Below are positions 54,001 through 64,000 of a DNA stretch of 64,000 nt, one piece after another. Position 1 is the stretch's first letter. Every line of letters begins with the position of its first letter. The DNA comes from Budorcas taxicolor (taxonomy: Eukaryota > Chordata > Mammalia > Artiodactyla > Bovidae), in the NCBI RefSeq assembly GCF_023091745.1, contig NC_068926.1:70058001-70122000 (forward strand). Direction: 5' to 3'. Both the position numbers and the translations under genes were made by a program. Under the pieces are notes generated by a model, which saw only the letters and a program-made list of their open reading frames with translations, did no database searches and had not been told where the DNA came from.

Positions 54001-57000
54001 CAGGGAGTTGGCACTTAACAGCAGAATGATGTCCAAATCACAGAAAACTTAGATCAACTTGTCCCACTTGTCGCACAGGTCTCAATGATCTCGGAACAGA
54101 AGAATTTTCACATGTACATGCAAAGTCCACTCAGAGACCCTCAGACAAGGTTTTTTCCTCTCTGGTAACCCTAAGTCCATTTCACTATTTCTAACATTGC
54201 GTCCAAAAGAAGGGAAAAAGAAAATGGCGAAACGGGGGGAACACTTGTTTAGTAAGAGGCCACGAGTAGGAAATTTTGATAATTTACAGATTTTAATGTT
54301 CACAGCAACCTTTGCTAGCTATTATCTTTAACAAGATTTACAGATCATAGATGGTACCAAAAAATGCGAGTTCGGCCAAAATCGTTATATTTCAGAGTTT
54401 CATATTTTAGGAAATTTAAACTTTATTATTTTTAAGCAGTTATTCCAAAGTGGGTCTCCTATTCAGGGTGAAATTAAAATCTTCCACTTTCGATTCTTTT
54501 AATGCAGTAGCAGTTATACTTTGCATCCAACTTATATTACCTCTGGTGCTTCAGGACACCCTTGTGTGTCCATTTAGCTCTGGCTGAAGTGCTTTCTCTG
54601 TCAAGTTTCCCTTCCACCAGCGGGAACTGCGAAGGTCCACAGCAGTGTCCTCAGGCATGACAAATAGCCCCCAAATATGCAAGTGTTTCATTGTTGATTT
54701 TGGAATTGGAATGGACTGTAAATGATTTTAATAAGATCTCCTCAAGAGTCATTTAATTCCAACTAACAAAAACAAAGACACAACTTTATACTAGGTGGCT
54801 TGCTATATTTGGAGGATAGAGTCTACAACTTAATTTGAAATAGAGCTTAGACTGAATCAATATGTCTTCTTTTGGGGATAAACAACATGACTGAACCAGA
54901 GTGGCTGGAGGCAGACCAGAAAGAGTAAACGTAACGCACACAGCTGCAGTCACCGAAAGCCTGGAAGCAGCCCGTGACAAACACCAACATGCAAATTAAG
55001 CAGTATTTTGGGATAACGCCTGGTGCACTTCATAGATTATTTCCTTGTTTTTTTTTTTTCCTAGATTGAGTTTGTATTCCCCTTTGCCTAGCACCTTAAA
55101 TTATATCATCCACTCCTTTATGCACCTGTTTGAGGCTCATTCCCTCAGCTGAAGCCAGATATATTTCAGAGCACTGAACCCCCAACATCAAGCAAGTTAT
55201 CTTCACAGCTCAGGGGCAACTGTGTTAATATCAAACCCTAGAATCACATCTAAAACAAAATGTTCAAAAGCATCATCGGGTAAACAGTTGAACCCACCCC
55301 CACCCCCGCTCCCATTTCTTTACTAACACTAAAAGAAGCTATTTATAAGATTTGACCCACCCTGCTGTAGTCAGCACCTAATCCCCAAGACACAAAGGCA
55401 ATAAGCAGCGGAGGAGGACTGTTTACAGCCAAGTGATCTGGTCCTCATTCGAAGGCATTTACACCTAATAGTTCCTTGCATGGAAATTATTTAAAGCAGC
55501 TTACAAGGAACATTCCCCTGTAACTGGCATGGTGTGGTCAGATACACAAGAATAACTCTACCTATCTGAGATGTCTCCTTCTGGAGGTAGAGAGGCAGGT
55601 AGGTAGGCCAGGAACAATGGTATCTCTGTTAGGATTGATCACTAACAGCTAGTCAGATTCAAAATAGCAAAAATCAGCAGTTCTCCCTTGGTACAAGGCA
55701 CAATGAAACACATGCTTCCCCCATGGTTAACCAGTAGTTCCCAGACAAGAAGGTGTCAAGAGAAACAGGCAAACTCAATTTGGTAAATTTGAGATAACTT
55801 AGCAACTAGAGTAAGTCTATGTTTTTATTTTAAATTAATATTATTCGATTTACTGTTTCCCTTTCACTCTGTAATCATCAAGGGTTAGCAACAGTAACAC
55901 ACACCATGCCTGAGAGGCACCCTCTAAATGTGTTATGGGGAAGACCAGTATGGGCTACACACCTGCATTTACTGACATACAATCACCTTGTAAGCCAACT
56001 TAATGCCTACAGGTGTTTTATAAGTTTGGAGTCACAGCTTTTTCTATTAGTAAATAAACAGAATGCAATTGTCTTGAAAAATCCATCTTAGATACTTTAC
56101 AAATGCCATGAATATCTGTCAAATACCTAATCAAGAAGGCAAATAATCCCAGGTATCTGGGAGTAATCAGTAGTAGTGAAAAGACTTTACTATAAAAATA
56201 TGGTAAAATTATTTTAACTTAAGTAGCTGAATAAGGGCTTCCCTGGGGGCTCAATGGTAAAGAATCCTCCAACGCAGGAGATGCAGGTTCCATCCCTTGG
56301 TAGGGAAGATCCCCTGGAGAAGGAACGGCAACCTACTCCAGTATTCTTGCTGGGAGATTCCATGGACAAAGGAGCCTGGCGGACTACAGTTCATGGGGTT
56401 GCAAGAGTCAGACACGACTCAGCGACTAAAGAACAACAAACAGCTGAATAAACAGAAAACTTTCTCTAGAGTTCATCCCAAAAGGTATTTTTACACCATT
56501 TTTTTTTAAGCACTGAGTTAAGATAAGCAAGTTATATCTGAATCTATCAGACTCTATACTGTCACGCACAATACATACAGATAAACCTGCTTTTTCAATA
56601 CAGATAAACCTGCTTTTTCAATACAGATAAACCTGCTATTTCAATACAGATAAACCTGCTTTTTCAATACAGATAAACCTGCTATTTCAAGTAGCAAACA
56701 GTATAGTGGTAATTAGAGAACACACAAAAGCATCGAGGATCAAATGACTACTAAAGAATTTCCAACTTACTCAGGATACCTTTTTAAAAATCCATTTATT
56801 GGATGGGAAGTGGAATAGAAAGAAAAGGAGAAAAGGCTGGGGTCTGTGCCAAATACTTACACTGACTTTAGGCTGAGAAGGCAAAGTCCCACTTGCCTTC
56901 ATGGTGCTCACTAGCTTGTTAAACGCAGTCATATCTCCATCTTTTTTGAGCTGTCGATTGCTGGCCACAGTACTCAGGGTCTCCTCTAAATGTTCTGCCA

Positions 57001-60000
57001 TAAAGGGAGTCGAATTCTTCACTTGCTGGTCAACCTTCAAGCCCTTGAGCCCTGCTTCCACCTCCTCCACGGAAAGCACAACCCCTGAATGTGCTGAAAG
57101 GTTGAGAAAGTCTAGGTTAAGCCAAGCAAAGGAATATGTGGTAGGAACTCTCTTTGTACTCTGTGGGATAAGGCGAAAATGATTTATTTCACAGTTGAAC
57201 TGAAGTTGTCAGAAAAGACTGATACCAAAAACAGACAAACTGAAGGCACTGAGACCCTGCAGGGGTATGTCTACTATGAAGGGTCTTCTGGAGACTCGTT
57301 AGGAGGGATAGGAACCCCAGACAGCCCAACAAGAACTAGAGTGCTGCCTGCACAATGGTTATTCTACCATCAAGGCTGCACGTTCAGGGCTTATCACCTA
57401 AGCAAGAACATGGCAAACCAGAGCAGAGGTATGAGCAGCTGCCAAGTTATGCTCAAGAGGACTAAATACTCACTGGAGGGTTCTACTCAGGCTCCAGGTG
57501 AGCAGGACTTAGAAGAAAAGTTCTTGCCACAGAGTTCAGTGACCCGCTGATCTGGTAGATTCTCAAAAGAGGTGGTACTGTTTGATAAGTGTTTTTGAAG
57601 AACATTAAACAAAACACACCATCTATTTGACTTTTGATGAAATAGCAGTCTGTTAGAACTGATTCTGCCTTAATTAAGACTGAGCATCCAAATGTTTCAA
57701 ATACCTAAAACAGACTCTAACAGGCACTTACAGCTCTCTTTAAGCTTTTCTTTATTTGCAGAAAGGCTGGAAAGCAGAGGCTTTAAATCCACTTTGGCTT
57801 TCTGTAGCATTTCTAGAATATCCACTTTAGTTTCAGCATGGTCTTCTAGTGGTATAGGAGCAAAATAATTCCCCGAGTTCTGTCCAGGAGAGAGGACGGC
57901 TTGTTCCAGACCTAATATGGCAAATTAATATATGCATAATTAATTGGTCCTCAATAAAGCACAGAAACACATCTTCAACAATACTGAAAGGACACAAATT
58001 GAAGGGTATTTTTCAGTATCCAGAAACCCATGAATGCTAATGGACCCCTGACTAATGAAGATGAAATGAACCATATCAAGGAAAGCTCAAGTCTATGTCC
58101 AGGGCAGCATCTGAAGCAACTGTACCTGCAAGTCTCTCCAGTTCTTCATGGGGTGTTGACCCAAGGCTGCTGGATCGGCTTCCTGACCGGCTCGGGTTAG
58201 AGAACCACCTGCTGAACCGACTGGCGGAGACTGACCCTTCTCCCAAAACATCTTCTATCATCTAAAGGGAGAAATGAAAGAAGCTGAGGTAACAGTTTCC
58301 AGGTGAAAAGGACAAGAAGGTTCAAATTTTAAGGAAGGGTCACTTACTTTGAAACTTCCTTTGATGCTGCTGACCTGAAGGCAAACACCCTCAGAACTTA
58401 GGATTTTGAACATCTTTAACTTCTCTTCCCCTCCTGGATCGTTTCTGAGTAACCCAAACTTGGGCATAACCATGTATTCTCTAAGCATATAAAGCAAAAC
58501 CTCTTTGCCACAGAAAGTGTTCTGATTTTCTGTCATTTGCCTCATTAGAAAATCCATGAATGTTCTAAGGAGGCACAGTTTCAAAATCAAAATCAGCACC
58601 AAAGTAAAGCATTCCGCTGCCAAGCTGATGAGTGGCCTTCAACTAAGCATCAGGTGTGCAGAGCTGATGAAAGAAAACCCTTGCTTCAAACTTTAACACC
58701 CTCAAGGTTGTAATAAACACCGTGAAATCCAATGCTGCTAATTTCAGAACCCAAAAGCTAAAACGCAGAGCTCATATTTCCAAGTCAAAGTTTAAGAAGT
58801 ATCAAAATGTGAAAGACAGACTTTTAAATGATCTCTAATATCTGTTTGAACTTCATGGAAAGTTTCAAACTTCATGTTTGTTTTCTTTTAAATCTGACCT
58901 CCATAGTTTTTGGTTTAATAAGAGCAATTAAATGATGCATTATGATCAGAAATAATTTTTCAACAGTGTTTCATAACAGTAATTTCTATTACCAGTCCTT
59001 CTTGAAAACTAGATTTAAGCATTTTTTGGAAAGAAATTTTCAGTTATACCCTATTATAAATCTAATTAAATACCCAAATTGATCTTTATGCAGTGCTCTG
59101 ATCAATATTTAGAAAAGACAAGATAAAGTAAATATCAATCCGAAAATGAGGCCCATCCTTGACAATAAGGCATAAACAGCAAACAGGTTTCTCCCCAAGA
59201 CATGCACATATATGACGGAGTTAGGGACTTTGTTTTATCTGAAATCTAGAACTCATACTTCTGTCTTTGCAGGTATTGTTCAGCAGGTTCAATCACATTC
59301 CACTTGTAAACTCTCACGCCTTGAATAATGCCGACTTTCAAGTGCACTAATTTGCAATCATTAAATTTTAAGGTAAGCATTATAAAGTGATGTTTCACTG
59401 TGAAAAGTTGGGAACTGTACCCAAAACACAACTGGCTTGGTGAAAAATGGTTATTTTTAAAAGTAAAAGCTACAGCTATTTAAAATAATTCAATTTTAAA
59501 AAGCTTGAAATTTTACAAGTAGCAAAAATAGCTTTGCACTGTACTTTATTTCCTCTGGTCACACTGTGTAGGAGAAAAGCCAGAAGATACACAGGAGGAA
59601 CATGAAAAAGAAAGTGAATCCAAAGTATCTGGACGTTTTCTAAGGATCTGACAGTAAGTGTTGAGAAACTTATCTCCATACTTTGATCAGTGACCAACTT
59701 TGTTAGAGAAGCTTAGTTTTATTACAGCTAAAACATACACAAAGTCACTTTTACTCATGTTTACTGGAAATGCCAATTTCAAGAACTAGAGCATTTTGAA
59801 GCCAAAAAGAATCATAAGAGACAATCTGGTCAGTCATTTTTACCACAGAGCCAGCTGGGATGCTCCAGTGCTCAGCTGAATGCTGCTACACCCCACAGCC
59901 TCCTCTAATTGAGTCTTTGAGGAGGCTGTGAACTGCAGTCTGGTATGTTTCAACTGCTCCTTCCAGACATTTTTAATAGCATTTTTAAGGTAACCCATAC

Positions 60001-62942
60001 AGCTGCTAGTTTGGTCTGTCAGAGGTTGTTTAGACTGTTCATATCCTAGGCTTCATATTATGCCGATACAGATACTGTGAAATATTTTTGCTCTTTGACA
60101 ATTACTAGCTTTTACTGATAAATGCTTTTCTTATTTTCTACTGTCATTGAAACGTCTATATTTTTGTATTTGCTTCATTCTAGTTTGATTTTTCTTTGGA
60201 TTTCTGATGAATGCATTTAAGGCTACCTGTTTCCTTCTTAGCATACTTTTGATTATACCACCAAGGTTTTTCTTTGTTCCATTCCTGTTCATCCCTAAGT
60301 GATTTAGGATTTCTGTTTTGATTTCCTTTTCCTTCATTTGACATAGTTTTATGTACCTGTTATGTGTCAGGCTCTGTGGTAAGAGGTGCATATCTAAAAT
60401 CAAATTATTTTTAATTATTTGACTGAAATTATTTGCATGTGTGATCCAACTTTTCATTTTGTACAGATTTTTGTGGCTGTCAGCTTCTAATGTATTGTAA
60501 TGTTAGTAAATATAACTTACAAATATAGGTGCAATTCTGTTTATGCCAATTACTACCCAACATTTATGGGGACTACTAAGTGCCAGGTACTATCTCTAAC
60601 ATTTTATATCATTTGTCCATTGATATTCAAACATTATATTGCCCTTATTTTCCCCAACTGATTGGTCATTTTCTGAGAATTATGAGTCTAGTTGTTTATA
60701 CAGGACAAACAGAGCATCTCTTTTTACTGATCCCAGCTTTGCTTTTAAGCGAACCTATTGTAGAATAGATACCTTAGTGAGTAAGTACCTCCATGAAAAC
60801 CCTGGAGAGAATTCCTAGCCTAGGTTCCCATTCAGAATTAACCAAGTTTTGGTCGAGGGTGAGGGCTAAAGGATAAGGTGGTGCTCAGTTCCCATTCCTC
60901 CCATTTATATTTTATAGGCAGTACAGCTGTGGGGAATTTGGAGTAAAGAACTCTTAACTCAAAGCACAAAAACTAGAATTCAGTTTCCACTACTCACTAG
61001 CTACGTGACTTCAGGCAAGTTATTTAAATCTCTCTGTGCCCGCTTCCTCATCTATGAAATAGGAACAGCTGTAATCTAACTTACAGGGTTCTTCTGGGGA
61101 TTAAATGACCTGTCGAATGTAGAGCCTAAAACAGCATGGTGTGCATGTCACCTATCGTTACACGTTCAGCTCTGAATTCTCTGTCAAGGCACACAGGTAA
61201 GTTTCACGGGTGCTTGCAGTGGGAGCCAAGTACAGGCCTCTAAGTTCTGACCTTTAGCTGTGAAAATTTTTACAATAAGATTTCCATTGTCTTCTAAGAG
61301 AATGCAAAAAAAAGTCACTAAACACAGTTGGTGTAAAAATAAAAAATTACTGTCCCCTAAGAATCTGAAAAGACCACTCGGTTTTACATCAGGTAAATTA
61401 AACTCACATCTGGATGCAACCCTCCTGCTCACAGTGAGCCAAAGGACTACTAGCCAGCTCACTGTAAGCGAGATAAGAGCCTAGGAGACTAACAGTTAAA
61501 ACTGTGCTAGCACTTAAGAAGCAAAGCCAGGCAGCTGCCAGTTGGTTTGCAGCCACCCTCCACCTGCTCCTGACCAGCGCCGTGGACAAGTGTGGCCTCG
61601 GGCCAGGCTGGTCCACAGTAAGGCAAGTTCAGAGAGCTGTAGTAAATGCTTAGAAACTTTTGTAGCAATCTGGGATTGCTGTGATATTTTTACTTTATAC
61701 TAAAGTATTGGTGCTCAATGGACTGGACATAAAATCTGGTCCTCACCATAGAGAATTTAAGCTCTACTGCCCTGGCACTCACCTGTGGGCCTATACCTGT
61801 GAGTGCCATCCGTGTGTGCTCACCTGTCCTGGGTGGCCATCTTTCAGGCTTTGGGCAGCAGGCAGATGACAAAGGAGACAGGACAATGCTGCTGCTTGGT
61901 CATGCCCAGTCTTGTCCACTTGTGTAATAATCGACCAGGACGCAGTTATAGTTGAGGAGTCGAGTAAGTTAAAGTGTGTGAACCAATAATTCTAAAGGAC
62001 TGGCCAAACTTACTAGCTGTATTTCATGTCCTATAAATGATGTCTTAAGATGTACAGATGCTCTTGGTCAAATGGCCTTAAAAATTCTATCTCATCAGTG
62101 CTATGCACTGTTTCAGCAGCTACAGAGTTTTGAGGGCATAGGTCACAGTTTTGTATTTTGTCTGAAAATTTGATGAGGCATTGCTAATCCCTAAGTGGTC
62201 AAAGGGGACGGGGCAAGGGCAGGGACAAAGTGCAGATTTGGGATATCTTATTGTTTCTGCTTTAAAAGTCGAGGAAGATTAGACCTCAACAGTTTAACAG
62301 CAAGAGTGATGGTGTCCCACATTCCTTTCCACAAAAGGTTTCAGAACCATCACATCATAGAGGTACCACCTAACCAGTTATACCTGAGGAATGCAGATCA
62401 GTGTGGTACTGACCACCAGTTATAAAAATCCACCTCCATAGTAAGTTTTTACAATAAACACTTAACTATTTAAAAATAAAAGCAATGTTCTTAAACATCT
62501 TAAGAATTCTTAGTCCAATGCTAACAGCCTGGAGAAAGAGTTAACTGGTATAGAATCCTCACTCAATCATTTCTACTTAGCCTCTCAAAACAAAGCCAAC
62601 AAAAATTCAAATAATATTTAAGAATAAAAGTAAAAAAAAAAAAAAAAAACCTCCCAATCATCTAGCAAAACAAAACTTTTAAATAGAATCTTAAAGACTC
62701 AGGTCAAATTTAACCCCAATTGACCGATCCAATTGTGATTAATTACAAGCATGCCGCTACACTCACCGAAGCCAAGCATGGCACCTTATCAAGGTTAAAG
62801 AACTCATTAAAGTCAAATTCTCCTGGGGACTGCTCGGGCAGGACGGCCTCCCTTGGCACTTCCTGGTCAGCAGCGGGCTCCTGCTCGAGGACGACCTCCA
62901 CCTCATCCTCTTCAGCCACTCCTCCATTGCACTCGACTACGC
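44839..62942 (-). CDS. EIF4ENIF1: EIF4ENIF1 (4E-T), 3' 13 coding exons (partial gene)
   Basis: 4E-T is an eIF4E-binding nucleocytoplasmic shuttling protein of P-bodies that represses translation and links DDX6, LSM14, PATL1 and CCR4-NOT. Exons in transcript order: 62942-62767, 58261-58126, 57911-57732, 57093-56861, 53909-53838, 53387-53204, 52278-52199, 51883-51744, 48552-48468, 47221-47089, 46343-45999, 45758-45594, 45080-44839. These total 2171 nt, about 722 residues, in one continuous frame ending in TGA. Counting back from a 985-residue protein, the window starts near residue 264. Known regions then fall on: an export signal 438-447 (VEAGLKGLKV), the LSM14-binding part 448-490, a second export signal 613-638, and C-terminal PATL1-binding parts. 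The N-terminal eIF4E-binding YTKEELL motif and the DDX6-binding part are outside the window. No defect was seen. Confidence 0.97.
45594..45758 (-). CDS. EIF4ENIF1: EIF4ENIF1 penultimate coding exon
   Basis: GVLPPGMDLTHLQG to QQQLQRS, rich in Pro and Gln. 165 nt; begins and ends within codons (phases 1 and 1). Donor GTAGGT. Confidence 0.96.
45999..46343 (-). CDS. EIF4ENIF1: EIF4ENIF1 coding exon (third from end)
   Basis: ENLLSSSS to PSLLQA. At 345 nt it is the largest coding exon in the window. It carries the low-complexity YTKEQDYRPKATGRKTPTL and HQVPLVPHVPIVRPAHQLHP stretches. Donor GTGAGT. Confidence 0.96.
47089..47221 (-). CDS. EIF4ENIF1: EIF4ENIF1 coding exon (fourth from end)
   Basis: LSPSFTPTSVIRKMYESKEK to GDSKEDAQKPSE, a charged Lys/Glu-rich segment. 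Donor GTACTT, acceptor CTACAG. Bovine-type changes against human as recalled include DTQKASE to DAQKPSE. Confidence 0.95.
47222..48467 (-). other. EIF4ENIF1 intron, 1.2 kb
   Basis: No confident repeat or RNA gene was recognised in this intron. The upstream exon joins through an unusual GTCAGT donor. Confidence 0.6.
48468..48552 (-). CDS. EIF4ENIF1: EIF4ENIF1 coding exon, 85 nt
   Basis: RQQRVTKSPAPAHRGNSSSP to AASITSM, a Ser/Pro/Ala-rich segment. Donor GTCAGT. Confidence 0.95.
48553..51743 (-). other. EIF4ENIF1 intron with BovB insertion
   Basis: 3191 bp. It contains the plus-strand BovB (49704-50801) and, at about 51080-51292, a stretch ending TTTTACAATAAAAAAAAAAA that resembles an old LINE tail. 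48553-49700 shows no recognised feature. Confidence 0.7.
49704..50801 (+). mobile_element. BovB LINE, truncated copy with reverse-transcriptase remnant
   Basis: It runs antisense to EIF4ENIF1 and is 5'-truncated. It begins inside the reverse transcriptase (DYAKAFDCVDHTKLWKILKE, motif [24 protein letters not shown], motif B) and runs to the 3' end (CACGACTGAGCGACTGAACT). A one-base loss near 49978 shifts the frame. The YADD motif then survives only out of frame, as a HADD version. It is therefore inactive. A second long frame at 50183-50788 covers the C-terminal part. Confidence 0.93.
51744..51883 (-). CDS. EIF4ENIF1: EIF4ENIF1 coding exon with NAGNAG acceptor
   Basis: MSQLELQQAALEGLAVPHDL to VDRTRDGFRN. 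It carries most of the second nuclear export signal. The acceptor reads CCAGCAG then ATG, so splicing at the upstream AG would add one Gln. Donor GTAAAT. Confidence 0.95.
52199..52278 (-). CDS. EIF4ENIF1: EIF4ENIF1 coding exon, 80 nt
   Basis: GFTSGPQQLLGDPFQGMRKP to SPVTAQ. The donor GTCTGG is a poor match to consensus beyond GT. Skipping would shift the frame. Confidence 0.95.
53204..53387 (-). CDS. EIF4ENIF1: EIF4ENIF1 coding exon, 184 nt
   Basis: ELLGPPVQRPASSNLLSGLM to DYLRPRIPSPI. Low-complexity Pro/Ser/Leu segment of the P-body targeting middle region. Acceptor CTTTAG, donor GTAAAT. Confidence 0.96.
53838..53909 (-). CDS. EIF4ENIF1: EIF4ENIF1 coding exon, 72 nt (in-frame cassette size)
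   Basis: RTLESHLMSPAEIPGQPVPK then NILQ, exactly 24 codons in phase 0. Skipping would therefore keep the frame. A human isoform lacking a 24-residue block here is plausible, but I cannot confirm it. Confidence 0.95.
56235..56441 (+). mobile_element. Bov-tA SINE with target-site duplication
   Basis: GGCTTCCCTGGGGGCTCAAT head, GGAGAAGGAACGGCAACCTA body and GACACGACTCAGCGACTAAA end. It is flanked by perfect AGCTGAATAA copies (56225-56234 and 56442-56451). Confidence 0.93.
56577..56691. repeat. Minisatellite, 23-bp unit x 5
   Basis: ACAGATAAACCTGCT(T/A)TTTC plus AAT, repeated at 56577, 56600, 56623, 56646 and 56669. The T/A variant alternates: copies 3 and 5 have A. Units are contiguous with no spacers. 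Confidence 0.93.
56861..57093 (-). CDS. EIF4ENIF1: EIF4ENIF1 coding exon with export signal and LSM14-binding region
   Basis: HSGVVLSVEEVEAGLKGLKV to SGTLPSQPKVS (about residues 428-504 in human numbering, by counting from the C terminus). VEAGLKGLKV falls exactly at the reported export signal 438-447. The segment after it, DQQVKNSTPFMAEHLEETLS onward, covers the LSM14-binding part. Donor GTAAGT. Confidence 0.97.
57094..57731 (-). other. EIF4ENIF1 intron, 638 bp
   Basis: A 123-codon plus-strand open frame at 57179-57550 has no family signature and is probably chance. No repeat was recognised. Confidence 0.6.
57732..57911 (-). CDS. EIF4ENIF1: EIF4ENIF1 coding exon, 180 nt
   Basis: GLEQAVLSPGQNSGNYFAPI to SANKEKLKES, including the helical stretch VDILEMLQKAKVDLKPLLSS. 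Donor GTAAGT, acceptor ATTAG. Confidence 0.96.
58126..58261 (-). CDS. EIF4ENIF1: EIF4ENIF1 coding exon, 136 nt
   Basis: MIEDVLGEGSVSASRFSRWF to GSTPHEELERLA. It contains the conserved SRFSRWFSNPSRSGSRSSSL motif region. Donor GTACAG. Confidence 0.96.
58262..62766 (-). other. EIF4ENIF1 intron, 4.5 kb
   Basis: The largest EIF4ENIF1 intron in the window. It contains a perfect stem-loop (59894-59930), MIR-like fragments at about 60540-60770 (TATGGGGACTACTAAGTGCC) and 60960-61130 (GACTTCAGGCAAGTTATTTA, GGATTAAATGACCTGTCGAA), and a poly(A) run at 62632-62649. The rest is A/T-rich and unassigned. Confidence 0.65.
59894..59930. other. Perfect 12-bp inverted repeat (stem-loop)
   Basis: CACAGCCTCCTC (59894-59905) and GAGGAGGCTGTG (59919-59930) pair perfectly around a 13-base loop. 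The flanks do not extend the stem. Confidence 0.85.
62767..62942 (-). CDS. EIF4ENIF1: EIF4ENIF1 coding exon, most 5' in this window
   Basis: GVVECNGGVAEEDEVEVVLE to FDFNEFFNLDKVPCLAS, acidic then hydrophobic. Acceptor TTTCAG, donor GTGAGT. The preceding exon, which should end in TASVKE, is not present before position 64000. Confidence 0.96.
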
Positions 62943-64000
62943 CTGAAAGCAGAACCGGACAGAGACAGTCTGGTCAAGCACATTGCTCCAGAGGCCTCCG
63001 GTGGCCTCAGCACTATCACGAATGCAAGAGAGCTGCGGGTGACTTTAAAAGCAGACTTCCTGTACCGGTGCAGCACTTGCCACATATGCCTCCTACGGGA
63101 GCCAGGGGAGGAGAAAGCCTGAGTACCAGGCCACAACACCAACTTGACTCAGCAAGGGCTGTGGTCCCTCCTCTGCCCCGTCTTCAAATTTCCATAATGC
63201 AGGGGGTCTTCCTTTTTTTTTTTTTAAAGGACAATCTTTGAGCATATCTTATAAGAATGGAACCAAATTACCTTGGCTCTGCTTTTACCCGTGCACCTGC
63301 ATTAACACTTTAAGTCCGAGTAGTTACGTGAAACCTAGTCCAAGGGCAGTTTTCACTTGCCTCCTGACTGTAGTTCGTCCTTCAAGGCAAAGTTCAAATG
63401 TCACCTTCACTGGTAAGTATGCCCTGCCTACCCAGTTTTACCCTACCACAAAATTAATCACCGCCTTGTCTATAATGTTTGTGTTATCTCTCAGAGTACA
63501 TATCACACTATATTAACAGTCTGATGAGACTCATCAGCTTTGCCTTACTGCGCAGCACCTGGTCCGGTTGTGAGGATGGGAAGATAAGGGAAGCTAACAT
63601 CTTAGTTTTAGCCAGAGGATGGGCATAAAGCAAAATCTTTCAGATAAAAACAAACCCTTTTTTTTTTTCTTTTAAAATAAATGCACTAAGAGATACAGGA
63701 AACTCAACTTTTTAATCTGAAGAACAGAGCTCCCAAAGCCCTTCCCTACAAAAGCACCTATGGAAGAGCTGCTTATGGTTTCAAGATCACAGCAGATACA
63801 AAGTCCTCCTAGGGGGAGAAAAAAAAAAAGACTACCAAAAAAAGAGTGCCCATCCCCTCTCGAAAGGCCCCAACAGGCCTGCAGTCTTGTTATCACTCAG
63901 CCAGGATATTCTAGACCAAAAGAGGCTACGTGGTATCATCTGCTTTGGTTCCAGCAACACTTCAGAAAGCTAGGCAGCGAGGCAGGGGGCTATAGCAACC
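62943..64000 (-). other. EIF4ENIF1 intron running off the window
   Basis: No further coding exon was found. About 63365-63510 resembles an L2 LINE end (GTCCTTCAAGGCAAAGTTCA, AATGTCACCTTCACTGG). T runs lie at 63212-63222 and 63657-63668. Confidence 0.65.

Larger units (their letters stand above)
53910..56860 (-). other. EIF4ENIF1 intron with a Bov-tA and a minisatellite
   Basis: 2951 bp. A Bov-tA SINE (56235-56441) and a 23-bp minisatellite (56577-56691) lie near its 5' end in gene direction. 53910-56220 has no repeat I can name. Confidence 0.65.

Noticed and set aside
56577..56691. Regular repeats resembling a CRISPR array
   Set aside because: Units are contiguous without spacers, in a mammalian intron. 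It is a minisatellite.
57179..57550. A 123-codon plus-strand frame in an EIF4ENIF1 intron
   Set aside because: No family signature, no splice or promoter context, and composition like the surrounding intron.
62720..63241. A 173-codon plus-strand frame over the EIF4ENIF1 exon at 62767-62942
   Set aside because: It is the shadow of a real minus-strand exon and is Ser/Thr-rich without a recognised domain.
1..64000. A novel multi-gene biological system
   Set aside because: Every credible coding exon belongs to PATZ1, DRG1 or EIF4ENIF1. The remainder is interspersed repeats and non-coding sequence.

Overview
This is mammalian nuclear DNA from a ruminant, most likely cattle or a close relative. 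The evidence is the repeat set: BovB (RTE-type) LINE fragments, Bov-A2 and Bov-tA SINEs, cetartiodactyl tRNA-derived (CHR-type) SINEs, and a short mariner element of the bovine TTGGGTTGGCCAAAAAG type. All three protein genes are split by GT-AG introns and were identified by matching translated exons to the human proteins as I remember them. The gene order PATZ1 - DRG1 - EIF4ENIF1 is the one found at human 22q12.2.

Layout. (1) 1-2103, minus strand: first coding exon of PATZ1 (BTB/POZ, AT-hook, zinc fingers) and the start of its intron 1. Its leader and a TATA/CCAAT-containing CpG-island promoter lie at about 2104-3300, with a GC-rich flank to about 4330. The rest of PATZ1 is outside the window, below position 1. 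(2) 4.3-25.5 kb: a gene desert made of MIR, L2, L1, BovB and SINE copies with a few repeat-poor islands. (3) 25.5-40.8 kb, plus strand: the whole DRG1 gene, with a CpG-island promoter and nine coding exons that splice to an intact 367-residue GTPase. (4) 40.8-44.3 kb: the tail-to-tail gap. (5) 44.3-64.0 kb, minus strand: the 3' UTR and last 13 coding exons of EIF4ENIF1 (4E-T), covering about residues 264-985 of the roughly 985-residue protein. Its 5' exons lie beyond position 64000.

Function. The genes are not an operon and share no single pathway. PATZ1 is a nuclear transcription factor. DRG1 is a cytoplasmic translation-associated GTPase. EIF4ENIF1 is an eIF4E-binding P-body repressor. DRG1 and EIF4ENIF1 both act in translation, and they converge.

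I found no evidence of a previously undescribed multi-gene system. The most useful leads are: a near-perfect 116-bp mariner hairpin that may belong to the ruminant miR-2284/2285 group; a possible intronic poly(A) site that would truncate PATZ1; Pumilio-type sites placed between two candidate poly(A) signals of EIF4ENIF1; a NAGNAG acceptor inside an EIF4ENIF1 nuclear export signal; a 5-copy 23-bp minisatellite; and a perfect 12-bp intronic stem-loop. All computation-dependent statements (repeat family, conservation, expression) are by eye.
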